A stretch of DNA of 30,729 bases from Hyphomicrobiales bacterium (GCA_021775835.1 JAJFHC010000105.1:1-30729); one strand, 5' to 3'; counted from the first letter of the stretch, positions 1 to 8,686 are shown. The notes: generated by a model from the letters alone, not told the origin. Translations and numbers: made by a program.

Positions 1-200
1 GAGGAGGACGCAGGCGTGTGCGTCAGGCCCTCTACATGGCCGCTGTCGCGGCAACCCGAACTGATACTCGCTTTGCGAAGTTCTACCGTTCACTGCAGGC
101 AAACGGCGTCAAACCAAAAGTCGCACTCATCGCTGTGGCAAAGAAACTCCTCGTAACGGCCAATGCAATCATAAGAAAACAGACGATGTTCCAAGCTTGA
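1..200 (+). mobile_element. IS110-family transposase, C-terminal fragment (5' end outside window)
   Basis: The open frame runs in from the window edge (codons phased at position 3) and ends with TGA at 198-200. The readable part begins GGRRRVRQALYMAA, the C-terminal Transposase_20 signature of IS110-family DEDD/serine recombinases, and ends with a conserved-looking tail (KKLLVTANAIIRKQ). Only about 65 residues are visible, so the catalytic N-terminus cannot be checked. The stop lies only about 10 bp from a repeat fragment at 211-239, so the element has almost no 3' noncoding flank, as is usual for the IS110 (not IS1111) subgroup. The truncation is by the window edge, not evidence of a pseudogene. 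Confidence 0.88.
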
Positions 201-210
201 AAACACAGTT

Positions 211-239
211 GCCGGATCACGCTATGCGTGGCCGGGGAA
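211..239 (-). repeat. Truncated copy (L1) of the dispersed intergenic palindromic repeat
   Basis: These 29 bp contain the hairpin CACGC-tat-GCGTG followed by GGCCGGGGAA and match the last part of the full repeat at 252-362 and, inverted, the part at 4846-4874. The remaining ~82 bp of the unit are missing on the side facing the IS110 transposase stop. The IS therefore probably inserted into, or recombined at, this repeat. Strand is assigned by taking the orientation at 4846-4956 as plus. Confidence 0.65.
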
Positions 240-251
240 CGGGGGCGTCAC

Positions 252-362
252 TTCCTGGGCGCGATGCGGCACGTCAATGCAACTTCGCAGAACCGGGAGC
301 ATGCCACCCGCAAACGCCTGTAATTGGAACGGCTCCGACTGACGCTATGCGCGTCCGCGGAA
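252..362 (-). repeat. Full 111-bp intergenic palindromic repeat (L2), left flank of the MttB cassette
   Basis: This segment aligns without gaps over all 111 bp to the reverse complement of 4846-4956; by hand count about 89 of 111 positions agree (roughly 80%). Both copies begin TTCC and end GGAA. The unit is modular: a stem GCAGCAC-GTCA-GTGCTGC, intact in the right copy and decayed here, a central palindrome, and a terminal CACGC/GCGTG hairpin inside CCGG arms. It is noncoding and lies between the IS110 fragment and the MttB-like gene. It resembles REP/BIME-type elements, but I cannot name a catalogued family. Confidence 0.8.
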
Positions 363-371
363 ATGGTTCGC

Positions 372-1898
372 CTAATCTACCGGCGACGCGCCGCCGGCGG
401 CGGTCCGGTCGGCGATGAAGCCGGCGATGCGGTCACCCGCCTCTGCGCCGTGGGCCGGGGGTGTGAAAGTCTCCAGTTTCGATTTCCAGATCGCTGTTGC
501 CCGCTCGCTGGAGGTTTGCTCGCCGGCTTCGGTCCAGCTACCGAAGTTGGACAGGTCCGCCACTAGCGGCTCGTAGAAGGCGTGCTCGTAGCGCTGCATC
601 GTGTGGTCGGTGGCGAAGAAATGGCCACCAGGATCGACGTCTGCCAGTGCATCCCAGCCCATGCTCGCCTCGTCGTCTTCAGGGGGGGTGCACATCTCGG
701 CCAGGATCTGCAGGCCCTCCACATCGTTGATGAATTTCTCGTAGCCAAAAGTCAGGCCGCCCTCGAGCCAGCCTGCCGCATGGAGCGTCAAGGTGGCGTT
801 GGCCATGAGGCATGACCACAGCCCCATATGAGTTTCACCAGCCGCCTGCATGTCGGCGATGTTCGACGCCGATCCGGCCGCCGAGCGCCAGGGCAGGCCG
901 ATATGGCGGGCAAGCTGGCCCGAGCCGATCGACATCTTCATGTGTTCCGGTGTGCCGAAGGCGGGCGAGCCCGACTTCATGTCGACGTTTGAGCCGAAGC
1001 CGCCGTAGGAAACCGGAGCGCCGCTTCGGGCCAACTGGGCCAGGGCGATGGACGCCAGTGCTTCGGCGTGCTGCAGGATGAGGGCACCGGCGACCGTGAT
1101 CGGGGCCATGGCCCCGGCGAGGCAGAAGGGCGTGATGACGCTCAGTTGATTGGCCCGGGCAAAGTCAATGATGCCCTGTGCCATGGGCACGTCGATCTGG
1201 CGCGGGGAGTTGGTGTTGATGATGGTGGTTGCCCAGACTCCGTTGGCAAAGTCGTCGTCTGAGAGGTTGAGGCCCAGCCGGATCGCCTCAAAGCTCTCTT
1301 CCACCTGGGCGGTTCCCCGGGCATAGACGAACATCGGCTTGTCACCGTAGGTCAGTTGCGCCCGGATCATGTCGTAGTGGCGCAGGTTGGCGGGAATGTC
1401 CTGGGGTTCGGCGGAAGGCGAGAACAGGTGAATGACGTCGAAGGCCTGCTGCAGCTTGATGGTCTCCTCGAAGTCGGTGAGGGTGCCGGGCCGGCGTCCG
1501 CGTTCCATGTCGGTGGCGTGGGGGCAACCGGCACCGGCCACGAAGAGCATGGCACCGTCCTCATAGACCTGTTCTCGATCTGAAGATGCCGCGCGCAGGC
1601 GAAAGGATGACGGCGCGGTGGCCAGTGCTGCATCGACGACGTCGCGGCCGATGTAGACCATCTGTTCGTTTTCGTCGACCCTGGCACCGGCTTTGAGGAA
1701 AATTGCACGGGCCTCGGGCAGAAGCATCTTGATGCCAAGATCCTCCAGCAGCTTCAACGCCATTTCGTGCATGGCGACGACCGCATCGTCGGAAAACACT
1801 TTTTGCGGTTCAAACGGATGGCGCAGCTGCCTGTAGTTCACGACTCTTGCGGAGCCTTTGCGTCCCTTGGTCCGGCCCCGGCGTTCTGGTTTTGTCAT
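372..1898 (-). CDS. MttB-family (trimethylamine methyltransferase superfamily) protein, non-pyrrolysine
   Basis: The 508-residue product has a basic N-terminus and then the whole MttB fold, with family landmarks such as GCPHATDMERG near residue 125, the APITVAGALILQHAE barrel strand in the middle and a conserved acidic C-terminal part. The frame is open with no internal TAG, so the pyrrolysine of archaeal trimethylamine methyltransferases is absent. Characterised non-Pyl members (MtgB, MtpB, MtcB types) demethylate quaternary amines such as glycine betaine, proline betaine or carnitine onto a corrinoid protein. No corrinoid protein or activator is in the window, so substrate and methyl acceptor are open. 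Its start codon overlaps the TetR stop by 4 bp, giving a tetR-mttB operon. Divergent neighbours are a cupin and an FAD oxidoreductase, which suggests methylated-amine catabolism (inference). Confidence 0.88.
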   Translation of the reverse strand: MTKPERRGRTKGRKGSARVVNYRQLRHPFEPQKVFSDDAVVAMHEMALKLLEDLGIKMLLPEARAIFLKAGARVDENEQMVYIGRDVVDAALATAPSSFRLRAASSDREQVYEDGAMLFVAGAGCPHATDMERGRRPGTLTDFEETIKLQQAFDVIHLFSPSAEPQDIPANLRHYDMIRAQLTYGDKPMFVYARGTAQVEESFEAIRLGLNLSDDDFANGVWATTIINTNSPRQIDVPMAQGIIDFARANQLSVITPFCLAGAMAPITVAGALILQHAEALASIALAQLARSGAPVSYGGFGSNVDMKSGSPAFGTPEHMKMSIGSGQLARHIGLPWRSAAGSASNIADMQAAGETHMGLWSCLMANATLTLHAAGWLEGGLTFGYEKFINDVEGLQILAEMCTPPEDDEASMGWDALADVDPGGHFFATDHTMQRYEHAFYEPLVADLSNFGSWTEAGEQTSSERATAIWKSKLETFTPPAHGAEAGDRIAGFIADRTAAGGASPVD

Positions 1899-2581
1899 GA
1901 CGTCGCCTTCCTGCGGGCAAAGGCCTTGCGATAGGCTTTTGCCGTGTCCTCATTGATTTCGGTGCCGGTAAAGCAGCGAAAATAGGCGTTCAGGTAACTC
2001 ATCCGCTTTGTCATCGGTTCCTCGACGCCCATGGCGTCGTAGCTGACCTGGGTAAAGTAGATCACGCGGGCCCGGATGAAGGCCTCGGTCTTTTCGTAAC
2101 CGTTGCTCCGAAAGAATTTTGCGATGGCTTCCACACGGTTGTCGTCCTCGGCGTCGACAGTTTCGCGGATATCCGGTGACCGGCGCGCCCAGTCGCGCAT
2201 GGCGTGGTCGAGGCGGGGGTCGAACGGGGCCTTGTCGACCCACACCTGAAACAGCGACAGGATGCCGTGGGTCAGGGAGGTGGAACCTTCGAGAGCCGCC
2301 AGCATGACGCCTGAATTGCGACGCTGCCATTCCCCGACAATCGCCTCGAGAAGGTCGTTGTGATCGGCAAAGTGCCAGTAGAAACTGCCCCTCGTGACGC
2401 CCAGGTCACGGGCCAGTCGGGTAACCTGCACCGCTTCGATGCCCTCGTCGGCCAGGACGCGCAAGCCCGCGCTGAGCCAGTCTGCCTTGGCCAGCGGGAA
2501 ACGGCGGTCTTCGTCCGCCGCCGCGATGGGTGTTGCTTTCTCTGCAATTTGGTTAGCCGGTTTCAATTCAAATTTCTCCAT
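1895..2581 (-). CDS. TetR-family transcriptional regulator
   Basis: From ATG at 2581 the product is 228 residues. A TetR_N helix-turn-helix lies at about residues 51-71 (VTRLARDLGVTRGSFYWHF), preceded by an N-terminal tail of about 30 residues and followed by a divergent ligand-binding domain. A GTG at 2605 would add eight residues, but it lies upstream of the best -10 hexamer (TCCATA on plus, 2597-2602), so it would not be in the transcript; hence the choice of 2581. Two palindromic operators (2578-2595, 2598-2615) overlap the start codon and the promoter, which points to autorepression together with control of the divergent cupin/oxidoreductase arm. The stop overlaps the MttB start by 4 bp. 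The inducer is unknown, plausibly the amine degraded by the cassette. Confidence 0.9.
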   Translation of the reverse strand: MEKFELKPANQIAEKATPIAAADEDRRFPLAKADWLSAGLRVLADEGIEAVQVTRLARDLGVTRGSFYWHFADHNDLLEAIVGEWQRRNSGVMLAALEGSTSLTHGILSLFQVWVDKAPFDPRLDHAMRDWARRSPDIRETVDAEDDNRVEAIAKFFRSNGYEKTEAFIRARVIYFTQVSYDAMGVEEPMTKRMSYLNAYFRCFTGTEINEDTAKAYRKAFARRKATS

Positions 2582-2615
2582 ACAGGGTTGTATTGTTCCA
2601 TACACTCCTGTATGG
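2578..2615. promoter_or_regulatory. Twin 18-bp palindromic operators in the divergent promoter region
   Basis: Site 2 (2598-2615) is the perfect palindrome CCATACA-ctcc-TGTATGG. Site 1 (2578-2595) is CCATACA-gggt-TGTATTG, with one mismatch in the arms. Centres are 20 bp apart, about two helical turns, so two dimers could bind the same face. The sites lie between tetR and the cupin and overlap the minus-strand -10 and the plus-strand candidate -10. They are the obvious binding sites for the adjacent TetR protein; binding itself is inferred. Confidence 0.8.
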
Positions 2616-2616
2616 A
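2588..2616 (+). promoter_or_regulatory. Candidate promoter of the cupin/oxidoreductase arm
   Basis: TTGTAT (2588-2593), a 17-bp spacer and TATGGA (2611-2616) form a weak sigma-70-like promoter whose elements overlap both operators. The transcript would reach the cupin ATG at 2650 and its Shine-Dalgarno GAGGA just upstream. Confidence 0.4.
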
Positions 2617-2624
2617 AATGTCAA
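2597..2624 (-). promoter_or_regulatory. Candidate promoter of tetR-mttB
   Basis: On the minus strand there is TTGACA (2619-2624), a 16-bp spacer, and TATGGA (2597-2602). Transcription would start near 2590, only about 9 nt before the ATG at 2581. The -10 and spacer lie inside operator 2, fitting repression by occlusion. Confidence 0.5.
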
Positions 2625-2649
2625 GCTGAAGACTACTGAGGATTGTTTC

Positions 2650-3015
2650 ATGGACACATCCCAACGCGTCATTCCACGCTGTGTGAAGTTCGGCGATCTC
2701 GATTACGTGCCGCGATTTGCCTATGGCGATCAGGCGGAAATTGCCGAAGTCTGCGGATCAGGCGACGGCACGCCGCTGGGGACCGGGTTCGTGAGGCTGA
2801 AGAATGCGGAGATGCCCTGGACGATCCGGTATGACGAGGTGCTTCTGGTTCTCGATGGCGAAGTGTCCATTGTGATTGGCGACGCTACGATTGACGCTGG
2901 CCCAAGAGACAGCATCTGGTTGCCGGCGGGCACTGAACTGATCTACAGGGCGGTGGATGCACTGGTGTTCTATGCGATCCATCCCGTGAACTGGGCGGAA
3001 GGCGAGGGGACATGA
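2650..3015 (+). CDS. Small cupin-domain protein (EutQ-like)
   Basis: ATG at 2650 follows a TGAGGA ribosome-binding site at about 2637-2642 and gives 121 residues. An upstream in-frame start at 2593 lies inside the operators and is unlikely. The protein is one cupin barrel: the centre reads YDEVLLVLDGEVSIVIGD, then DAGPRDSIWLPAGTELIY, matching the two cupin motifs (G-x5-PxG-type turn in the second). The usual HxH metal ligands are not evident, as in EutQ-type cupins, so enzymatic activity is uncertain. Its stop overlaps the oxidoreductase start (ATGA), so the two are translationally coupled. A role as accessory enzyme or ligand-binding partner in amine breakdown is inferred from position only. 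Confidence 0.82.
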   Translation: MDTSQRVIPRCVKFGDLDYVPRFAYGDQAEIAEVCGSGDGTPLGTGFVRLKNAEMPWTIRYDEVLLVLDGEVSIVIGDATIDAGPRDSIWLPAGTELIYRAVDALVFYAIHPVNWAEGEGT

Positions 3016-4328
3016 AAATCGAACGCCTGCCAAGTGACGACAAGACCAACGGCTGGAGTGGGATCCTCGCGAGCCGCGAACCGACGCCCGCGCTCGACCA
3101 GGACCTGACGGCCGACTGGGTCGTGATCGGGGCAGGCTATGCGGGACTTGCCGCGGCACGGCGGCTGGCGGAAAACCGGCCGGACGAAAAGGTGGTGCTG
3201 GTGGAAGCCGGGCAGGTGGGTGAAAATGCGTCCGGGCGGAACTCCGGATTCGCCATCGATCTGCCGCACAATGTGGGGTCATCGCTTGAAGAACTGGAAG
3301 GCTCCCACCGGTTCATGGGGTTGGCCCGTGCTGCCATTACCTATCTGGAGGAACAAGTCACCACATCTGGCATTGAATGCAACTGGGCCCAGCGCGGCAA
3401 GTATCACACTGCTGTTTCCGAGCGCGGCACGAGCGATGTTCTTGAACCCTTTGCGAAGGAACTGGAAGCGCTCGGAGAGCCCTATACCTGGATCGACCGT
3501 GACGGTGTTGCGGAGAAACTGGGTAGTGCGCACTTCAACGCAGCGGTCTACACGCCCGGCTGCATACTCATGAACCCGGCAGCCCTGACCCGCGGACTGG
3601 CCGGCAGCCTGCCGCAGAATGTTTCGTTGTTCGAAAATTCGCCTGTGACCGAAGTCGACTATCGTAACGGTGTGCAGGTTACGACACCGGCCGGTTCTGT
3701 GCGGGCGCCGAAAATGATCCTGACGGTCAACGGTTTTGCCGACACGTTCGGGTTTCACACGCGCCATCTCATGAACCTCGCGGCCCACGCCAGCCTGACC
3801 CGGCGCCTGACTGAAGAGGAACGGCAGACCTACGGCGTCGGCGAGTCGTGGGGCATGACGCCTGTCAATGCATTTGCCGGCATCACCATGCGCTATACCG
3901 ACGACCATCGCATCCTGATCCGTCAGGGGTTCGACTACGCGCCGGGCCAGCGCACGACCGAAGCCAGACGCCAGGCCATGGCACGGCAGCATAAGGTGTT
4001 GTTCGACGCGCGGTTTCCCATGCTGCCGAATGTCGGCATCGAACACACCTGGACCGGTTTCATCTGCCTCTCGCGCAATGGTGCGCCGGGGTTCGGGCAG
4101 CTTGCGTCGAATGTCTGGAGTGCTGTATGTCAGAACGCGGTCGGCGTGACCAAGGGCACCATCGGTGGCTTGCTGGCGGCAGACATGGCGACAGCCCGTG
4201 ACAACCCGCTGATCGCCGACATGGAGAGCCTGGGTTCTCCTGACCCGCTGCCGCCCCGGCCGTTCCTCGATATCGGGGTCAGATCCCGGTTCCTGTGGGA
4301 GACGTGGTCGAACCGGCACGAGGCATAG
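3012..4328 (+). CDS. FAD-dependent oxidoreductase of the DAO (amine/amino-acid oxidase) family
   Basis: The 438-residue protein carries the Rossmann FAD-binding motif VVIGAGYAGLAAARRL (glycines near residues 40, 42 and 45) with the ribose-binding Glu near residue 65, then ASGRNSGF, a DAO-family flavin-contact motif. The C-terminal part (WTGFICLSRNGAPGFG) resembles the closing FAD-binding segment of glycine/sarcosine oxidase and gamma-glutamylputrescine oxidase relatives. Length is normal for the family. It overlaps the cupin by 4 bp and faces a tetR-mttB arm under shared operators. A plausible job is oxidation of the secondary or tertiary amine left after methyl removal. The exact substrate cannot be read from sequence. 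Confidence 0.88.
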   Translation: MKIERLPSDDKTNGWSGILASREPTPALDQDLTADWVVIGAGYAGLAAARRLAENRPDEKVVLVEAGQVGENASGRNSGFAIDLPHNVGSSLEELEGSHRFMGLARAAITYLEEQVTTSGIECNWAQRGKYHTAVSERGTSDVLEPFAKELEALGEPYTWIDRDGVAEKLGSAHFNAAVYTPGCILMNPAALTRGLAGSLPQNVSLFENSPVTEVDYRNGVQVTTPAGSVRAPKMILTVNGFADTFGFHTRHLMNLAAHASLTRRLTEEERQTYGVGESWGMTPVNAFAGITMRYTDDHRILIRQGFDYAPGQRTTEARRQAMARQHKVLFDARFPMLPNVGIEHTWTGFICLSRNGAPGFGQLASNVWSAVCQNAVGVTKGTIGGLLAADMATARDNPLIADMESLGSPDPLPPRPFLDIGVRSRFLWETWSNRHEA

Positions 4329-4357
4329 TGCCAGTGATTTTTGATGGGGGATGAGCC

Positions 4358-4750
4358 ATGAGCTGGTTTTCGGAGTTCTGGAAACGCAAGGCCATCAAAC
4401 AGTATGCCCGAAGACTGGGCCCACAGCTGAAGAAGTCATACGGTCTCTCGGACGGTTACACTTCCAAGCAGATTCAAAAAGCAGTAAAGCGAAACCGTCT
4501 TCAGTCAAATTACATCTGCTTTGGCTACTGCATGTACCTGGACCGAGAGAATTTCGACGCCGTCCACCGGGAACGGGGCGAGGTGTGCGACTACGATGCC
4601 ATGAGACAGGACGTCGCCAACCTGTGTTTTGCCGGGTATAGCGGCTTCAGTGTCGCCCAGGCGATTGCGTATGGTGAAAGCCATGGCGGTGCGCTCGGCG
4701 GCAGTGGCGGCGGTGATGTCGACGGCTCCGGCGACGGTGGTGGAGACTAA
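4358..4750 (+). CDS. Small conserved hypothetical protein with Gly/Asp-rich tail (possibly DUF6559-like)
   Basis: ATG at 4358 follows a GGGGGATGAG ribosome-binding stretch and yields 130 residues. The first ~100 are a compact domain beginning with an amphipathic basic helix (SWFSEFWKRKAIKQYARRL), with several Tyr/Cys residues (NYICFGYCMYLDRENF) and an ERGEVCDYDAMR motif. The tail is a low-complexity Gly/Ser/Asp stretch. From memory this resembles DUF6559, which has no known function; I could not check it. It lies 29 bp after the oxidoreductase in the same direction and is the last gene before the right repeat copies, so it could be co-transcribed or an independent passenger. I assign no function. 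Confidence 0.7.
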   Translation: MSWFSEFWKRKAIKQYARRLGPQLKKSYGLSDGYTSKQIQKAVKRNRLQSNYICFGYCMYLDRENFDAVHRERGEVCDYDAMRQDVANLCFAGYSGFSVAQAIAYGESHGGALGGSGGGDVDGSGDGGGD

Positions 4751-4755
4751 CCAGT

Positions 4756-4832
4756 GCCGAACGGCTGGTGTTTGCGGTTGGTAAGATCCCGGTATTGAGA
4801 AACAGCACTGACGTGCTGCATCACGCCCGGGG
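4756..4832 (+). repeat. Truncated copy (R1) of the intergenic palindromic repeat
   Basis: This ~77-bp segment is a direct-repeat relative of 4880-4956. It carries the stem-loop with arms ACAGCAC and GTGCTGC around the TGAC loop and ends ATCACGCCCGGGG, but lacks the first ~34 bp of the unit. It starts a few bases after the stop of the preceding gene and is separated from the full copy by a 13-bp spacer. Confidence 0.7.
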
Positions 4833-4845
4833 CAAGACAGCATCA

Positions 4846-4956
4846 TTCCCCGGACACGCAAAGCGTGAGCCGGGGGCGTTCCGAACGCCGGCCTTTGTGG
4901 GTGGTACGGTCCCGGTTCTGCGAAGCAGCACTGACGTGCTGCATCGCGCCCGGGAA
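4846..4956 (+). repeat. Full 111-bp intergenic palindromic repeat (R2), right flank of the MttB cassette
   Basis: The copy is bounded by TTCCCCGG and CCCGGGAA and matches the reverse complement of 252-362 over its full length without gaps. It contains three fold-back parts: CACGC-aaa-type hairpin in CCGG arms near the left end, the palindrome GGCGTTC/GAACGCC in the centre, and GCAGCAC-TGAC-GTGCTGC near the right end. It sits between convergent transcription units (the small hypothetical gene and the ABC importer), so it could also act as a bidirectional terminator or mRNA 3'-end stabiliser. Confidence 0.8.
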
Positions 4957-4976
4957 ACGGTCTTGTGAAGCTTCGT

Positions 4977-6590
<1,614 letters not shown>

Positions 6591-6593
6591 GTC

Positions 6594-7727
6594 CTAGCGA
6601 TCTCTCGGGTCGAGGGCATCACGCAAGCCGTCGCCGATGAAGTTGAGGGCAAACAGGGTTGTGGTCAGGAAGAGGGAGGGGTAGATCAGCATCCATGAGG
6701 CGCCCTGAATGTTGCGCGCGCCTTCGGAGATCAACACGCCCCAGCTGGTCATGGGTTCCTGGACGCCGAGGCCCAGAAACGACAGGAAACTCTCCAGCAG
6801 AATGACCTTTGGCACCAGCAGAGTCATGTAGACGATCACGGGACCGAGCGTGTTGGGCACGACGTGCCGGCGCAGGATGCCGGCGCTGCCGACGCCGAGC
6901 GCTTCGGCGGCCTGGACGTATTCCTGGCGTTTGATCGACAAGGTCTGACCGCGCACGATGCGGGCCATGTCGAGCCATTCAATGGCGCCGACGGCGATGA
7001 ACATCAACACGAAATTGCGTCCGAAGAAGACCACCAGCAGGATGACGAAGAAGATGAAGGGCAGGGAATAGAGAATGTCGACAACACGCATCATGGCGGC
7101 GTCGATGCGGCCGCCGAAATAGCCCGCGACAGCACCGTAAGTGACGCCGATGACCAGGGCGACGAAGGTCGCCAGCAGGCCGATCAGGAGCGACACGCGA
7201 CCGGCCACAAGGGTGCGGGTGAGCAGGTCCCGGCCGTTCGAGTCGGTGCCGAACAGGAAGCGCAACCTGGTGACCTTTGCGATTATCACGGCCTGTTGCC
7301 GGTCGGCACTCGGCTCCGTCAACCGGGCGTTGGAGAAAATGTCGGAGCGCTCCACATAGCGCAGGACGCGCTTGTCGATGGGGCCGCGTTTGGATGTGAC
7401 AGTGACACGCAGGAGATCGCCATCGATGACGATGTCGGTGATGTCGAGCCGCGCGCGTTTCAGTGCCTTGCGCGCGGTTTCAGAGACGTCCGAGGCTTTC
7501 GGATAGGCTTCAAGACCGGCCGGCACCTTGACGTAGTTGCGGTAGACCTGGTCGAACGTGTGGGGCGACAATGACGGTCCGACGAGACAGGCCAGGGCAA
7601 TAGCGGCAAGCACCGCCATGCTGACGACAGCGGCGATATTGGCTTTTAAACGGCGCCAGGCCTGCCACCACAGGGAATGGGAAACGATCAGCGGTTCGTC
7701 GGTCTGGTTTTCGATCGCTGTGGTCAT
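6594..7727 (-). CDS. Peptide ABC importer permease, OppC/DppC type, with long extracytoplasmic insert
   Basis: From ATG at 7727 (overlapping the OppB-type stop by 4 bp) the product is 377 residues. One membrane helix at about 30-50 is followed by an unusually long hydrophilic stretch, about residues 51-157, before FGTDSNGRD (159-167) and the five remaining helices. The cytoplasmic EAA loop reads EALGVGSAGILRRHVVPN, the site of contact with the ATPase. Ordinary OppC/DppC proteins are about 280-310 residues and have only a short segment here. The insert resembles no domain I know and may contact the binding protein or substrate. A longer upstream reading of the frame is only the shadow of the neighbouring permease gene. 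Confidence 0.93.
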   Translation of the reverse strand: MTTAIENQTDEPLIVSHSLWWQAWRRLKANIAAVVSMAVLAAIALACLVGPSLSPHTFDQVYRNYVKVPAGLEAYPKASDVSETARKALKRARLDITDIVIDGDLLRVTVTSKRGPIDKRVLRYVERSDIFSNARLTEPSADRQQAVIIAKVTRLRFLFGTDSNGRDLLTRTLVAGRVSLLIGLLATFVALVIGVTYGAVAGYFGGRIDAAMMRVVDILYSLPFIFFVILLVVFFGRNFVLMFIAVGAIEWLDMARIVRGQTLSIKRQEYVQAAEALGVGSAGILRRHVVPNTLGPVIVYMTLLVPKVILLESFLSFLGLGVQEPMTSWGVLISEGARNIQGASWMLIYPSLFLTTTLFALNFIGDGLRDALDPRDR

Positions 7728-8662
7728 GAACGGTCCCCACCGTCGTGGCGCACACGCGGATCGACCACGGCGTAAAGCAGGTCGACCAGAAGGTTGAAGA
7801 CGATGACAAAGGCAGCGATGACGATGACAGCGCCCATGACAAGCGTGTAATCGCGGTTGAGGGCGGCCTGTACGAAATAGCGCCCGACGCCGGGAATGCC
7901 GAAGATGGTTTCGACGATAACCGACCCCGTGAGCAGGGCGGCGGCGGCCGGGCCAAGGTAGGAAACTACGGGCAGCAGGGCGCTGCGCAGGGCGTGAACG
8001 CCGACAACCACACGGGTGGGCAGGCCACTGGCCCGCGCCGTGCGCACATGATTCGAGCGCAGGGCCTCGATCATGCCGGCCCGGACCAGCCGGGCGATGA
8101 CGGCGATCTGAGGCAAGGCAAGCGTGATGACCGGCAGGACCTTGTAGGACAGGCTGCCGCTGCCCCATCCGCCTGCGGGCAACAGGTCAAAATGAACCGC
8201 AAAGACCAGGGTCAGCAGGGGCGCGACCACGAAACCGGGCACGGTGATGCCGAATGTTGCGGCGGTCATGACCGCATAATCGGTCGACCGGTTCTGGTGA
8301 AGGGCTGCGAGACAGCCCAGCGGTATGCCCAGGCCGAGTGCCAGAACCAGGGCCGAGGCTCCAAGCTGGATGGAGACCGGCAAGCCTTGTGCAAAAAGTT
8401 CAGCGACCGTGAAATCGCGAAAATAGTAGCTCGGTCCGAGGTCGCCCTGCAGGACATTTTTCAGGTAGATCAGGTATTGCTGCCAGACCGGTTTGTCGAG
8501 CTGGTAAATACGCAGCAGGTTCTCCATGACCTTGGCCTCGAGCGGGCGTTCAAGGTCGAACGGTCCGCCCGGTGCCACCCGGATCAGGAAAAACGAGATC
8601 GTGATGATCACGAACAGGGTTGGAATGGCTCCCAGCAGGCGTCGGATCGCATAGTGGATCAT
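7724..8662 (-). CDS. Peptide ABC importer permease, OppB/DppB type
   Basis: The 312-residue protein starts with the family-typical IRRLLGAIPTLFVIITISFFLIRVAPGGPFD, split here by its first membrane helix, and has about six helices. The cytoplasmic EAA-like loop lies near ARASGLPTRVVVGVHALRSALLPVVS, and the C-terminal signature VETIFGIPGVGRYFVQAA is canonical for OppB. Length is normal. It is second in the operon, 24 bp after the binding-protein gene, and overlaps the OppC-type gene by 4 bp. The partner permease forms the heterodimeric channel in the inner membrane. Confidence 0.95.
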   Translation of the reverse strand: MIHYAIRRLLGAIPTLFVIITISFFLIRVAPGGPFDLERPLEAKVMENLLRIYQLDKPVWQQYLIYLKNVLQGDLGPSYYFRDFTVAELFAQGLPVSIQLGASALVLALGLGIPLGCLAALHQNRSTDYAVMTAATFGITVPGFVVAPLLTLVFAVHFDLLPAGGWGSGSLSYKVLPVITLALPQIAVIARLVRAGMIEALRSNHVRTARASGLPTRVVVGVHALRSALLPVVSYLGPAAAALLTGSVIVETIFGIPGVGRYFVQAALNRDYTLVMGAVIVIAAFVIVFNLLVDLLYAVVDPRVRHDGGDRS

Positions 8663-8686
8663 TGTCGGGGAGCCTGGCCTGAGACC

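Noticed and set aside
197..566. Short open frames in the left repeat region
   Set aside because: They translate the palindromic repeat and the antisense of the MttB-like gene; not coding.
372..1898. Pyrrolysine-containing trimethylamine methyltransferase
   Set aside because: The frame is open through 508 codons with no internal TAG, and no pyrrolysine genes are in the window.
3279..4319. A 346-codon minus-strand open frame under the FAD oxidoreductase
   Set aside because: Arg/His-rich antisense shadow of a well-supported gene.
4756..4956. CRISPR-like tandem repeat
   Set aside because: Only two units, diverged, internally palindromic and spaced by 13 bp; they match the dispersed repeat on the other side of the cassette.
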